Of a stretch of 64,000 nucleotides of DNA, positions 45,836 through 58,253 are shown in pieces. The notes beneath the pieces were generated by a model that was not told the origin of the DNA, searched no databases, and saw only the letters and a list, made by a program, of their open reading frames with translations. The stretch spans positions 1-64,000 of the forward strand of contig JAWZYV010011613.1 of the NCBI GenBank assembly GCA_038373885.1, in the 5' to 3' direction. Numbering within the stretch: position 1 is the first letter of the stretch; each line of letters opens with the position of its first letter. The translations under genes were made by a program, and so were the position numbers. The DNA comes from Cheiracanthium punctorium (lineage: Eukaryota > Arthropoda > Arachnida > Araneae > Cheiracanthiidae).

Positions 45836-47705
45836 ACATGAAAAGTTTGAAACAGAGTAACTTCAGAATGGCTAGAATCAATATTTAGCACTATGACAAG
45901 GGAGAAAATAGCGGCCATTTTAAAGTAAAAGACTTTTATGGACCTCAAACAAAAAAGGAACAGTTTGTGAGGCCTGTATATTAACTGAATTTTACAATGG
46001 TATAATAACACTACACCAGTGTTGAAAGAAAAATAATCGTAGTTAATGATTGAAAACTAATGATTAATATTCCATTACAATTAATGATTAACAATAGAAG
46101 TATATTGCCAGTAATCAGAATTAGCAAAATCATTAACGTGATTCCAGACTGAAACTTGTAAATGCCCATTAATTATTTGTTATTAAATATTAATAGTTAA
46201 TTTTCAATCATTAATCATGATAATTTTTCTGAACACCACAATGAACCCTTTATTACATTAATTAATAAAAAATTCAATCAAAATAAAAAAGGGATATATA
46301 ACACCTTTCAGTTAGCTTCTAAGCTTCTAATAATTTAAAAATTGTTATAAAAAAATGTTTGTATCAAAATAAAGAAGAGGAGTTGGGGATAAAAAAAAAA
46401 CCACTAAAATAATTATATGCACATAACTTTTTAAAAGAACATGAATCTATAAAATTCTAAAATAATGTGATTTTATAAATAAATTCAAGATTACCAGTCT
46501 TCAGCATTCAATAATTTCTGCATTTTTTTTCCCTCCCAAAATATGGCTTCTTTCATATAACCAATAAGACTTCCTCCTTGAAACAGAATCTATTGCATTT
46601 CTGATCCAAAGGGAGAAATATTATTAGTACTGAGTTTTTTCATACATTCTTTACCTACAAAAACAAAATGAAAAATCATTTAATAATGTTAAAACCTACA
46701 CCACACATAATGAAAATTAACACAGAGATAGCAGAGAAGTTTATGACTCTAAAACTATAGCTCTTAAGAATCCATTTCTGAATTTTTTTTTATGGATTTA
46801 TTTCTTTAAAATTTAAATTTCATCAGAGCCATTATATTATTGGAAAATTAGAGCCACTTTCTTTCACTTTTTTTTTTTTTTTTGTATTTATGAAAATCAA
46901 AAGAAATATATTTCCATTACATGTGAAGATGATAGCACTCTTACAGCAAATAAGATTCACTGTGCCCATTGACAAATTATTCCGAACTGAGTTATTAGGA
47001 AAGAATCCCCCCCCCACCTCCCTTTAGTGCCACTGCTCCATCAACAATAAATTTTTATATTTGGGCAAACATTTTAAGGTCCAAATGGGATCGAATTTCT
47101 ATTCTCCGTACTTTGCAACTTAATCAACTCACTTAATTTGAAACCAAATACTGGATGTATTTCATAATATATAAATTTCTTGAATATTATTAATAAAAAT
47201 GGAATTGTTAGTATTCCGTATTAATAAAATCAATTAGTTTGTGCGGTAAGTTACCTGTATTAAATACTGCGTTTTTACAAGGCAATTTCAACAATGAGTT
47301 TTGATAGTTAATAGTGAAGACAGACTGAATTTACATTGTTATTTTAAAAATTCCTACTCTTATAATTCCTTTTAATTAAAAGAAAGACAGAGTTAGTACT
47401 TTCATAAGACAAGATGAATAAATATGAAATTATAGATCTGGTTTTCGTCCCTTGTAATAATTTGAAGGCAGAAATCTTTCGACTGTTTTGTTTAAGGTCC
47501 TGAAAAAACTGAACTCACTGTCAACCCTCAGGTATAACAAACCTTGTATTTTTTTACAAACCTTTTACAAACAATCTAATCTAAGTCGATAGAATAAATA
47601 TTTTCTGATGCTGTAATAAATGAAAATTTGAAAAGATGAACTTTTGATTGCATAACAGAAGACTAATGTTTATAAGAAGAAATTCCAAACAAAATGGGGG
47701 AGGGG
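45836..47705. other. AT-rich, no gene
   Basis: 46030-46230 is rich in interleaved ATTAAT/TTAATGATT motifs able to form weak hairpins. T-runs occur near 46868. No coding sequence or bounded element was found. Confidence 0.5.
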
Positions 47706-47979
47706 CAGTGGCGCACACAAGGGAGGGGTCCAAGGGGTCCGGACCCCTCCCCAAAGTGTTGTCAATTTTCCTTCGTTAACTCGTCTTGTAATTTTTGACT
47801 TTTAAATATGTTAGAAGACACTACATTCTTATTTTCAACAATTAAGATAGATAAATAAAAACACTGTAAAAGGGGGTTACGATAAGACTATAAAAAAAAA
47901 TCCGCATTTTTTGAGCTGGTTGGTGTCACAGCCTTACGTGTTGGACCCACTCAAAGAGAAAATCCTGTATGCGCCACTG
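47706..47979. mobile_element. hAT-like MITE (CAGTGGCGCACAC termini)
   Basis: The ends are CAGTGGCGCACACAAGG and CTGTATGCGCCACTG. Flanking GGGAGGGG and GGGAGAGG agree at 7 of 8. A self-complementary GGGGTCCGGACCCC lies just inside the left end. Confidence 0.82.
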
Positions 47980-47987
47980 GGGAGAGG

Positions 47988-48609
47988 TGATGAATATATA
48001 TCATATATCTACTTCAATATTCATGGAGTACCTTGTTTTATTTGAGATAATGAGAAACTTATATAAAATCAGCGAATATGCTGAATAATGCAACGAATCA
48101 ATACTTGAACTTTTCTATGAAATACACTTGATTGATGTATACTCAAGTATGATTTCAGTCCTTGAATTAGATAAATCACAAGTGTCATTCATAGAGGAAG
48201 ATAGGTGCCAAAATTCTATTCATAAAACAAACAGATTTCTGTTGATTTTTAGCATTATTCCATAAAAACTATAGTTTTACATGCAATATTCTGCTGAAAA
48301 CTGTTCAAAACATTCCTTAATGTTTCAATTCATAATAACTTTATTCACTTGTGTGAAACATCTATTTCCAATTCTAAAATATTAAATAAACAAAGATTTA
48401 AAAAAGATAGAGGTTGGGGGGGGGGGGGGGGTAATTAATTTGTATTAGTTGAAATGTAAACACAACAGAAATTCATCATCGAACAGTTAAGTTGATGTTG
48501 AGAACATGCAATGTGAATGATGTTTACTTTCAATCTTTCTTTTACATTACCCTTACACATGGAGATTAATTTGGGAGAAGATTTTATTTTTAGATACTTT
48601 GAGTCCTAA
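47988..48609. other. No gene; 16-nt G-run
   Basis: The G-run at 48416-48431 is the only notable feature. The end holds the first copy of the SINE target duplication. Confidence 0.5.
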
Positions 48610-48830
48610 AACGCCGCCCAGGTTTTGCGTACGGTGTCTTAAGAACCATTCTATCATTACGCCTTAAGTCCGGGTTCGAATCTTAGCTTGGGTATGGATG
48701 TTAATTTATCCGTCCCTTCATAGGGAAAACGCTGGCCGCTTACTGCGTGCTCCCATGACCAGTAATGCAGGCCTTAGTAGCGGAAAAATACTTGATGGGC
48801 AAATGCCCACCCATTCAAAAAAAAAAAAAA
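48610..48830 (+). mobile_element. tRNA-headed SINE with poly(A) tail
   Basis: The head contains a B-box GGGTTCGAATC and a 3' acceptor-like GCTTGGG that can pair with CCCAGGT near the start. A tRNA-unrelated body follows and the element ends in a run of 15 A. AGTCCTAA flanks both sides (48602-48609 and 48831-48838). Such elements are transcribed by Pol III and copied by a partner LINE; the Jockey-like LINE in this window has a different 3' end, so it is not an obvious partner. Confidence 0.82.
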
Positions 48831-48969
48831 AGTCCTAAGATTGGTTACATCAAATTCAATAGCTTCTACATACTTGTTTCGTTAATATACTTCATGAATG
48901 TAGCGTTCAAAAATCATTAAATATTGAATCACCAGAATTAAAAAAAAAAAACTCAATAGTTAGTTGGTT

Positions 48970-48970
<1 letters not shown>

Positions 48971-49009
<39 letters not shown>
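48971..49009. repeat. 39-nt T-run
   Basis: The pure T-run is preceded by an A-run at about 48940. It may be a retroposon tail on the minus strand or simple slippage. No flanking duplication was found. Confidence 0.8.
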
Positions 49010-49353
49010 CACACAAACACCTTTCAATACAAGCACATTGCACATATTTGTTATGTGTACTATGTTTCATAAACTCCAGAAATATATCAAAATGGCCAAA
49101 ACTAGCTTTACGATGCCATTTGGCTATTCAAAGATGTAACAATAATAATTTTTGTCTACAGTTTTTAAACTTAACTTTTTAAAAAGTGATAAGATTATTT
49201 AAACATCAATGAAAAGACAATACCAGGAAAAATTAAGTTTGAGCTAAAACAATGGATCCTTAACTGAAAGAGAAATGCATAATAATTTGTAATCATAGAT
49301 TAATGGCAGGTGTATGCATATTTAATTTTTAATATTAGTAACAATTTAACTAC
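49010..49353. other. No gene seen
   Basis: AT-rich sequence. The 72-codon frame continuing from the T-run has no motif. Confidence 0.45.
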
Positions 49354-50607
49354 GGTTCTTTTCCGTTATCTCGCCACCAGCCAAATTTGGCGATTTTTTC
49401 CCGGCAGTAGAGGGCGATGCTTGGCGACAATATTTTCTGGTAACCCATCCTCGTTTGCGCGGCGATCTTCATTTTTTTTTTTTTTTTTTTGGTAACCTGG
49501 ATTCTTAATGCGTAGTACAAGCGCTACTGTTTCAAAAGGAAAGCAAAACAAATAATGCGACGTACTAATTATGCTAATCTCCGAGTGTGTTGTTAATTCA
49601 TACGCAAACGTGTATCCTGAATCGTGCGGCGAGCTTGTTTTTTTTTTGTTTGTTTTTTTTACTAACGTTGCTTCTGTGTCCGTAGTATGTTAGCTTGTGT
49701 TTGAATAGTAAAGGATAACGTATTTTTCTGTTTTGTATTCGTCAACCTATTTGATTTATTAATCTTGCGTAGGCCGAGAGCAGTTTTGTATCCTTCCGCG
49801 ATCTTGTTGTTGTATTGATGAAAAAACGTGCGTAGTATGTATAAGCGTGTGTAGCCATATTTACTTCAGTTTAGGTGAGTGTTGCTTTTACATATATATA
49901 TTTGTATAAATATGAATTAATAGGAAATGTGGCGACGAATGTAGATGATAAAATAAGTTTTCGGCAGAGTTGTTAAAGGAATTGTTTTGTAAAGTGTGAA
50001 TGCCGCCATGTAAATTTTGAAATTGTGTGTCTTCATAGTTTGAGCTTCAAATTGAAACGTTTGGAATTTGCAAGAAGAAGCTGAAAATGTGAGTATGTTT
50101 TAAAATATTTCGATTTGTGTAGAATTGCCGATATTTCGATTTGTGTAGAATCTTCAGGATATAGAAATTAACCGGGATATTACCGGGAATCTTCAGGATA
50201 TAGAGTTAAACCGCCTTGCACATGCTCGGTGTGTCAATGAACTTGTTAAAAAGAGAATCCCGTAGGTAATTTCGTTGTCGTATTGTGTCGATATTTAAAA
50301 TATTCATTGGTTTGAAACTTATCGTTTTAGTTTTATAACAGTAATACGTTTTATGAATTGTTCATATTATGATTTAATATTCATTGAAATTTTTCGTATG
50401 TAATGGTGAGTCTATTTTGTATGTTTACATTTTTAACTTTGTATTTTCTGTTAAAATGCTTGTTTTGTAGGCATTGAAAATGTTTAAGGAGAAATAAATA
50501 TCCGGTAGGTAATTGCGGACAGGAAAAATCGCCTGAAAACATCGGAGCTACTTGGCGACAAAAAAAGTCGCCAAATTTGGGTGGTGTCGAGATAACAGAA
50601 AAGTACC
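49354..50607. mobile_element. Long MITE, 8-bp TSD, TTGGCGAC motif (member 1)
   Basis: The left end GGTTCTTTTCCGTTATCTCG pairs with the right end, which reverse-complemented reads GGTACTTTTCTGTTATCTCG. TTAACTAC flanks both sides (49346-49353 and 50608-50615). Just inside each end lie CCAAATTTGGCGA and TCGCCAAATTTGG. The interior of 1.2 kb has no transposase. The 8-bp duplication suggests hAT or P type; the superfamily is open. Confidence 0.85.
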
Positions 50608-50615
50608 TTAACTAC

Positions 50616-50998
50616 TTACAACAAAATAATTTATTGATTACATAGGGAAAATCTGTGGTCAAGGCACTGGGGAAAAGCAATGAATGAACATTTTTGTCTC
50701 TCAACTGCACTTATTTCAAACCATGTAACTTCAGCAGCCTCCGTTAAGAAAAGATATCACCAGTCAACACGATTTTTGGATCTGACTTCTACGTGTTAAA
50801 TTTTAGTTTCTCCTACGCCAAAAATAAGGGATTTTTTTTTTAAGGAAGTTTGCTTTTGTAGAAATTAAGCAATTTTAAAATTTTTTTGGCAAAAATCACC
50901 GATTTTTTTATTTTTTTATAATTCCACTCTAAATTATGATCAGAAAATTTTTTGCTGGTTATAAAAGTCTTTTTTTATTCAAGATTTGTGAAAAACAA
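50616..50998. other. No gene seen
   Basis: AT-rich spacer with T-runs that ends at the A preceding the Helitron 5' TC. Confidence 0.5.
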
Positions 50999-51199
50999 TC
51001 TATATATATAAAAATGAATGTTTGTGTGTATGTATGTATGTGGGTGTGTGGGACGTTGAAAAACTCCAAAACCGTTTGACTGATCACCATGAGATTTGGT
51101 ACACTTAAGTCTTTTGTCACGGAGAAGCATCCATTAGACATAGAGTATGCTTTTAGCGTATGCTTAGTTTAGACATAGAGTATGCTATCCATTGTACTC

Positions 51200-53600
51200 T
51201 AGCTCGCCGCTAGGTGGCGCTGCAGAACGTCGAATACTATTCAACCGCTTGCTATGGAAATACGTTTAACTTATCTTAACGAAAATTGGTGCGTATGGAT
51301 ATTTGAACACGGAGAATATTTTTACGCAATCCATTTTGATATAACTTGCCGCTAGGTGGCGCTGCAGAGTGTCGAATTCTATTCCGTTGGACCGCTTGCT
51401 ATGAAAATACCATTCAACCAATTTTGATAAAAATTGCCATTTATGGATATTGGAATACGGAGAATATTTTTACGCAATCCATTTTGCTATAACTTGCCGC
51501 TAGGTGGCGCTGCAGAGCGTCGAATTCTATTCTGTTGGATCGCTTGCTATGAAAATACCATTCAACCAATTTTGATGAAAATTGCCACACACGGATATTT
51601 GAAGACGTAGAATATTTTTACGTTATCCCTTTTGCCATAACTTGCCGCTAGATGACGCTGCATATTGTCGAATTATATTCCGTTCAACCCTCTTGCTATG
51701 AAAATAACGTTCAACTGATTTTGGCAAAAATTGGTATACGTATGGATATTGGAACACGGAAAATATTTTTACACTATCTGTTTTGCCATGACTTGCTGCT
51801 AGATGGCGCTGCAGTACATCGAATTCTATTCCGTTCGACCGCTTCCTATGCAAGTACCGTTCAACTAATTTTGATGAAAATTGGTACACACGGATATTTG
51901 AAGACGTAGAATATTTTTTCTTTGTCAATTTTGCTGTAACTTGGCGCTAGATGGCGCTGAAGAACGTCGATTTCTATTGTGTTCGACCGCTTGCTATGAA
52001 AATACTATTGAACCGATTTTGACGAAAATTGGTACACACGGATATTTGAAGAAGTAGAATATTTTTACACTATCCATTATGCTGTAACTTGCCGCTAGAT
52101 GGTGCTGCAGAACGCTGAATACTATTTCGTTTAAGCGCTTGCTGTGAAAATACCAGTCAACCGATTTTGATGACAATTGGTACACATGGATATATGAACA
52201 TGGAGAATATTTTTGCGCTATCCGTTTTGCTATAACTTGCCGCAAGATGGCGCTGCAGCGCATCAACTTCTATACCGTTCAACCAAACGCCATAAAAATT
52301 TTTATGCTTACACATTTGAGCACCGCGAATACATTCTAACTATTCATTTAGCTGTTACTCACTACTAGATGACACTGCAGCGCATTAATACTTTAACTCG
52401 CCATTAGATGGCAATGCAGCGCACCAACTTCATGACCGGACAATTGATCTCTAGGAAAATTGATATAGATAGATACTTGAACACGGAGAATATTTTCGTG
52501 TTATCCATTTTGCTATAAATAGCTACTTTTTAGCTGTAGCACATCATTACTTTAGCTCGCCAATAGATAGCACTGCAACGTATCAACTTCTTACTTTAAT
52601 TCGTCTATTGATGGGGCTGCAGCATATAAAGACTGTTACAGATCGCTATGAAAACAGGTATAGATAGATATTCGAACACGGAGAATATTTTGGCGTTATC
52701 CATTTTGCTATAACTTGCCACTAGATGTCACTTCAAACCAATATCTTCAGGACCGTTCAACTAATTGCCATGGAAATTCGTAAATATAGATGTTTGAACG
52801 AAAAGAAGATTTTCTTAGCATCCGTTTAGCTATAACTCGCCTTCTTTACCGTTCAACCGTTTGCTATGAAAATACCGTTCAGCTGATTTATGAAAATTGG
52901 TAAACACAGATATTTGAGCCTGAGAATACCTTTACGTTACCTATTTTGCTACGACTTGCCTCTAGATGCTGATGCAGCGCACCAACTTCAAAGCCTTCGA
53001 CCGATCTCCTTAAAAATTGGTGTACATACACATTTGAGTAGAAAGAATATTTTTTTAGTATTCATTTGGCTGTACTCACATCTTGATGGCACTGCAGCCA
53101 GGGGCTGATTTCCGAAAGGGCATTCGGGGCAAACGCCCGGGCCTCCAACAAAAAGGGGGGCCGCAAATTGCTCTTTAAGTTTTCGAAAGAGGGTCCCCTA
53201 ATGAAGCTTTTGCCCAGAGCCTCCCAACTTGGCAAATCTGCCCCTGATTGCAGCCCTAGAGTTTATTATTTTAACTCACTAGATAGCACTTCAACAATCA
53301 ACTTATTGATCGTTCGACTAACCGCTCTGAAAACTGGTATACATGCACATTTGAACACGGACAATATTTTCGCGTTATCCATTTTGCTTAACATTCGCCC
53401 TTTGATGGCGCTGTAGCCTATTATTACTTTAATTCGCCACTAGATGGCGCTGCAGCGTATCTTGACCGTTAAACTGTTTGCTGTGAAAATTGGTGCACAT
53501 AGATATTTCATCATGAAAATATTTTGATGCTATCCATTTTGCAAAAACTTCGACAGTTGATGGCGCTGCGCCGAATCATCTTCTTCACCGTTCAAGCGAT
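51200..53600 (+). repeat. Minisatellite, about 148-bp unit with CTCF-like motif
   Basis: CCGCTAGGTGGCGCTGCAG or close variants recur at about 51207, 51349, 51497, 51645, 51796, 51944, 52092 and 52239, then less regularly up to 53548 (about 19 recognisable copies). The motif CCGCTAGGTGGCGCT fits the published bilaterian CTCF core (CCNSYAGRKGGCRSY) apart from normal variation at the third base. The period is close to nucleosome size. Binding is not shown by the sequence. Confidence 0.85.
53099..53246. mobile_element. hAT-like MITE inside Helitron D
   Basis: The ends CAGGGGCTGATTTCCGAA and TTGGCAAATCTGCCCCTG are imperfect inverted repeats. ACTGCAGC and ATTGCAGC flank it (7 of 8). It interrupts one minisatellite unit within its GCACTGCAG motif. 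Confidence 0.82.
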
Positions 53601-53761
53601 CGCCATGAAATTCTTTATGCATAATTATTGAATGCAGATAATATTTATGAGATATCAATTTTGCTATATCTATTCATTATGATAATTAGTAATTACAACA
53701 AACAGTAATATAAAAAAAGAATCCATTCACTCCCGGGCGAAGAACGGGGCATTCAGCTAGT

Positions 53762-55215
53762 CTATATAAATAAAATTAGACTTTTGTCTGTACATTTCTT
53801 GGAATTCAAAAATTTTGCGATTTCTATCCGTTTCAAGCACCCGGGAATCCGATGCGACCCTCAAAAAAAAGTTTGTCTGTCTGTCATTCTGTCCGTGACG
53901 CTTTTTTTGTTTAAGCATCACGTAAAAACGACTGAAGCCAATGATATGAAATTTGGTGTCATGATAGGTGGTCACTCAACTTAAAACATAGGCGTCGAAT
54001 TTTTAAAAAATCTTGATTAGATTTTCAGATTTTGCGAAAATCGTTTCAAACTGCGTAAATTTGTGTTCAAGCATCACTCAAAAACGACTTACGCGAATGA
54101 TATGAAATTGGGTGTCATGATAGGTGGTCACTCAACTTAAAACATAGGCTTCAAATTTTTCAAAAATGGTGATTAAATTTTGAGATTTTGCGAAAATCCT
54201 TTCAAACTGCGTAAATTTGTGTTCAAGCATCACGTAAGAACGACTGAAGCGAATGATATGAAATTGGGTGTCATGATAGGTGGTCACTCAACTTAAAACA
54301 TAGGCGTCGAATTAAAAAAAAATCTTGATTAGATTTTGAAATTTTGCGAAAATCATTTCGAACTGCGTAAATTTGTGTTCGCACATCACGTAATAACTGC
54401 AAAGGTGAAAGAATGATATTTGGTGAAATGATAGGTGGTCACTCACCTTAAACTATAAGCATCTAATTAAAAAAAATCCATCAGATTTCGAGATTTTGTG
54501 AAAATCGTTTAAAACTGAGTGAATCTTTGTTCCCGTATTACGTAATAACGACTAAAGCGAATGATATGAAATTGGGTCACACGATAGATGGTTGCTCAAC
54601 ATAAACTATAGGAGTCCAATTTTTTAAACATTTTTATTAGATTTTGAGATTTTGTGAAAATTCTCTCAAAATACGTTTATATTTCTTCAAACATCACGTA
54701 ATAACGACTAATACGAATGATACGAAATTGAGTGATATGATAGGTAGTTGCTAATCTTAATTTATAGGCGTTGAATTTTAAAAATATTTTGCTTACATTT
54801 TGAGATTTTTCGAAAATCGTTTTAAAATGATGAAAATTTGTTCCAGCATCACGAAATAAAGACTGCAGGGAATGAAACGTATTTGGGTGACAGGATAGGT
54901 TGTCACTCAACTTAAGTACTAGGCTTCAAATTTTTCAAAAATTTTGATTAAATTTTGAGATTTTGCGAAAATTTTTTCAATATGCGTCAATATTCGTTCG
55001 CGCATCACATAATTACGACTAAAGCGAATGAAATGATATTACTTAGTTACTCTCTAACCTGTAATATTTTAACAATACATGAAAATTATAACTTCGCTTT
55101 CTTTACTTTGGCAACATACTACATCCATTCTGTGTACTCCTACAATGCTGACGAAAGTTCTTGCTTTTTGGAAATTTTCATTCACTAACCCGTCGAGGAC
55201 GGGTACTTCAGCTAG
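53762..55215 (+). mobile_element. Helitron E with 156-bp minisatellite
   Basis: It begins TCTATATAAATAAAATTAG at the base after CTAG of Helitron D. The 3' end has CCCGTCGAGGACGGG as hairpin, then TACTTCAG and CTAG (55212-55215), followed by T. Seven to eight units of about 156 bp carry GATAGGTGGTCACTCAAC and AGATTTTGAGATTTTGCG, with first marks at 53963, 54119, 54275, 54430, 54583, 54739 and 54894. No protein is encoded. Confidence 0.85.
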
Positions 55216-55356
55216 TAATATATAAATGTAAAATAATGAGAAATTAATGTCTAAAAGTGAATATTTTTCGTATTTCTTTTATGTTCGTATGAGCAAATAA
55301 TAATATTACAAATAATTACTATAAGCAATGCAACAAAGTTACAAATAATAATACAG
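55216..55356. other. Short AT-rich spacer
   Basis: This is the original right flank of the D-E Helitron pair. It ends in the TSD copy TAATACAG of the following MITE. Confidence 0.5.
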
Positions 55357-56454
55357 GGGAGTAATTTCGTTAGCGGGTGTCGGCTATTTTTGGCGACTTT
55401 TTTTGTCGCCAACACCCGCTACTTGGCGCTTTTTTTGTCGCCAAATTTTTCACGTGTGAAACACCATTTTAGAATACGATAAAATAATACAGCACGTTGA
55501 GCACTGTCAGCAAAGACAAATCACTTTAACACATTAAAATTGCACAGATATTCCACAAAAAAAAAACAATAAAACAAAATACACCATCCATACTTAACAC
55601 TAAAAAATGTCAGCAATTTCAGTAACAGGCAATTCAAAATGAGCAAACAGTAAACCGCTTTTAACTAAAACAATTTCAGTATATTAAGCAATCTAGCTCT
55701 ACAGCTATGTAAACTAGGCAACCAGTGGTCCGTTTTTAACTAAAAAAACCTCAGTGGATTCAGCAACTTACTTGTACAGCTATGTAAACTAGGCAACATC
55801 GGTGGATTAAATAACCTAGTTATACACCTCATATAAAGTCACTATATGAAAACATAACATAAATTATCCATTTACAATTCACATTGAAAACCTTAAGCAA
55901 TTGTGAAAATTCTTTAAAAAAAACACTTACCTTTATCTTAAGAAACTCCTCAAAAATATCCAAAACACACAAGAGCTAATAACATAACACCAAAACGCTT
56001 CATTTTATTTAACTTTGTATTCACATCCTCCTTCAAATAAACACGCACTTCCTTTTTAAACAACAACATAATATTCACTACATTTCAAGCAGCACAACAC
56101 ATTTCCAAATAAAAAAAAATACACCTTATAATCTCCGGATAAACTAACCAATAACACAAAACAAGAACTGACACATCGATTTGAAATTCTGCTTCTTTTA
56201 AAACTTCGGTTTACCGATTACAGTTAAATTGCCTTAACCGATCACAAAATTCCTTTACCAAACATCCTAGTATCGTTTAATGAACCCACCGAGCGCTTTT
56301 TCATCAAACTACAGCACCAGTTAACAACTCAACTCAACACAGGTTGCAACAGATATCTGAAACTATCGCTATCGTAAACAAACTGTCCAACGAACTTCAA
56401 AATTTGGCGACAGATCGGAGCTTGGCGAGGACACCTGCTAACGAAATTTCCCAC
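55357..56454. mobile_element. Long MITE, 8-bp TSD, TTGGCGAC motif (member 2)
   Basis: The left end GGGAGTAATTTCGTTAGCGG pairs with the right end, reverse-complemented GTGGGAAATTTCGTTAGCAG. TAATACAG flanks both sides (55349-55356 and 56455-56462). Inside the left end, TTGGCGACTTTTTTTGTCGC and a second GGCGCTTTTTTTGTCGCC can form hairpins. The 1.1-kb interior is AT-rich and non-coding. Confidence 0.85.
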
Positions 56455-56462
56455 TAATACAG

Positions 56463-57051
56463 TTTACTTTCGGGTTAATCAAAGTGCTGCCTTCTTTCGT
56501 TTATGAAATAAATTAAAATATATTTATCGACGTAAATCAGACAAAAGCAAACTTTAAGAACTAAAAATGAAAATTTAAGTGTTTTTCAATGTCTAGAATC
56601 AGAATTTAAGCATGAGAACAGAAACCCCCCCTCCATTTTTTTGTTGTTGTTGTTGACCGGTGTATTCTACTCAATGGTTATGTTAGAAAATCTAAGTTTT
56701 TCTATTTTCAGAATAGAGAAATTATTAAACTGCACAACCTAGCATAAAAGTAAATGTTTGAACAACACAATAATATCGTTTATTTTCAATTTGAAAGTGT
56801 AAAGGAGAATTCACAATATCAAATTTAATTTGTTTTATTTTTACCGGACTGACAGCATTTGAATCATTTGTATCTGTTTTCATATTAAACTATTTTTATC
56901 TATGTACTTATTAAAATAATAACTAATATAACTTAAAATTGATCCAGATAAATGCGTTTTAGTGGACGGTTTTGTTTAGCTCGTCCCCATCTGCCGGAAA
57001 TTTATTCTGCTCTTAAATTGCAACCCCTCAGTGTCAGATTTTACTGTTACA
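56463..57051. other. No gene seen
   Basis: AT-rich sequence with no repeat or coding signal recognised. It ends with the A that borders the terminal CTAG of Helitron A. Confidence 0.5.
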
Positions 57052-57714
57052 CTAGCTGCTTACCCGTTCTACGCACGGTAGAAGACGAATATTTTCCTTA
57101 CACATATAATTCGAATTAAACCCAGTAATGCGGAATCTCAAAACGTGAAAAAATACTTGAATCGTGATTAAAAGTTGACGTCATGAGTGCAAATATTAGA
57201 CGATTGCAACATGACGCAAAAACTACTGTGACTGGGGATCAAAAAAGAAAGAACTTTACGGTATGCAGACAAAACTTTTCTCTTGTCTGATTTCTACATC
57301 ATATAATTCTCTTTGTGAGGTTTAATTTATAGCATTAATATATAGAATATACCACATAAATAACATTACATGATGTTGGCAACAATTTTATCTTGCATTT
57401 CGCAAAGCGTGGACAATGCATTAGCGCAGTTATTTTGCAGAGGACTTAATTGAATTTCACCTAAATTAACAAAACCTACATGAAACAATGGATGCATCAT
57501 TTACATTTAAAAGCCAAAAATGCACCCTGCTCTGGTGAAAATCATGTCGCTTTTGTAAATGAAAACCTTCGTGATGTAACTTCTGAGAAAAAGCTTATTA
57601 CCCTTATTGAACTCTTAATGCAGTATCACACTTGTTACATAAAACTGACGTTGATCTCGCTGTCAATTCGCACTAAATAAATAAATAATTTCATTTTTCA
57701 TTTTTTACAGATTA

Positions 57715-58026
57715 CAGTTGACTCTTTATAACATGGGTCTACAACACGAATTCTTAGAACACGACGAAAACATTACGATCGTTTTCGTGTAACTCGTTAA
57801 AAGAGACTCGTATAGCACGGTGAAATGAGACATATGTTCTGATATTATGAGGCCTTAGCTCCTGTAATTAACATTCCTTTAGAATGGCAACACCAAACAT
57901 CATTGCATTTTTATGGAGCGCGAATAAGTTTTGCCGCGATTATACCGCGCAGTTCGCACTCCAGGTGGAGTATAGCGCAGGACCTGTATAACACGGAACG
58001 TATCTACCGTGTTAGGGAATCTACTG
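57715..58026. mobile_element. Pogo-type MITE, 312 bp
   Basis: The ends CAGTTGACTCTTTATAACA and, reverse-complemented, CAGTAGATTCCCTAACACG are imperfect inverted repeats that resemble the Tigger termini at 17094. TA flanks both sides (57713-57714 and 58027-58028), and Helitron B lacks the insertion at the matching point. Worn copies of the same core lie inside Helitron family I. Confidence 0.87.
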
Positions 58027-58253
58027 TAGTTGCATAGTGTCAAATTCAATAGTTAAGAAAATTCTGGTTTGTCGTATTTAGTAATATTTCATCTCACCTT
58101 GGTGGCCGAAATGTATTAAAACCAAATATCCGAACTGTATCAAAAGTAAACTTTACTAAAAGTAAAATTTTTAATTCTGTATAACCCTCAAAACAACTTC
58201 GGTGTTTGCCATCTACGACGGTTTTTCATGACGTGACAACTTATGCTTGCGTA

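Larger units (their letters stand above)
50999..53761 (+). mobile_element. Helitron D with 148-bp minisatellite
   Basis: The 5' end TCTATATATATAAAAATG follows an A. The 3' end has a CCCGGGCGAAGAACGGG hairpin, then CATTCAG and CTAG (53758-53761). No Rep/helicase is encoded. From about 51200, units of about 148 bp repeat, each with TTTTGATGAAAATTGG, GGAGAATATTTTTACG and CGCTAGATGGCGCTGCAG. The first eight are regular (steps of 142-151 bp) and later ones are worn and of uneven length. A MITE (53099-53246) is nested. Helitron E follows without a gap. Confidence 0.85.

Noticed and set aside
48971..49009. T-run as a sequencing or assembly artefact, or as a SINE tail on the minus strand
   Set aside because: Neither can be shown. 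No flanking duplication was found, and nothing beside it folds as a tRNA head, so it is listed only as a homopolymer.
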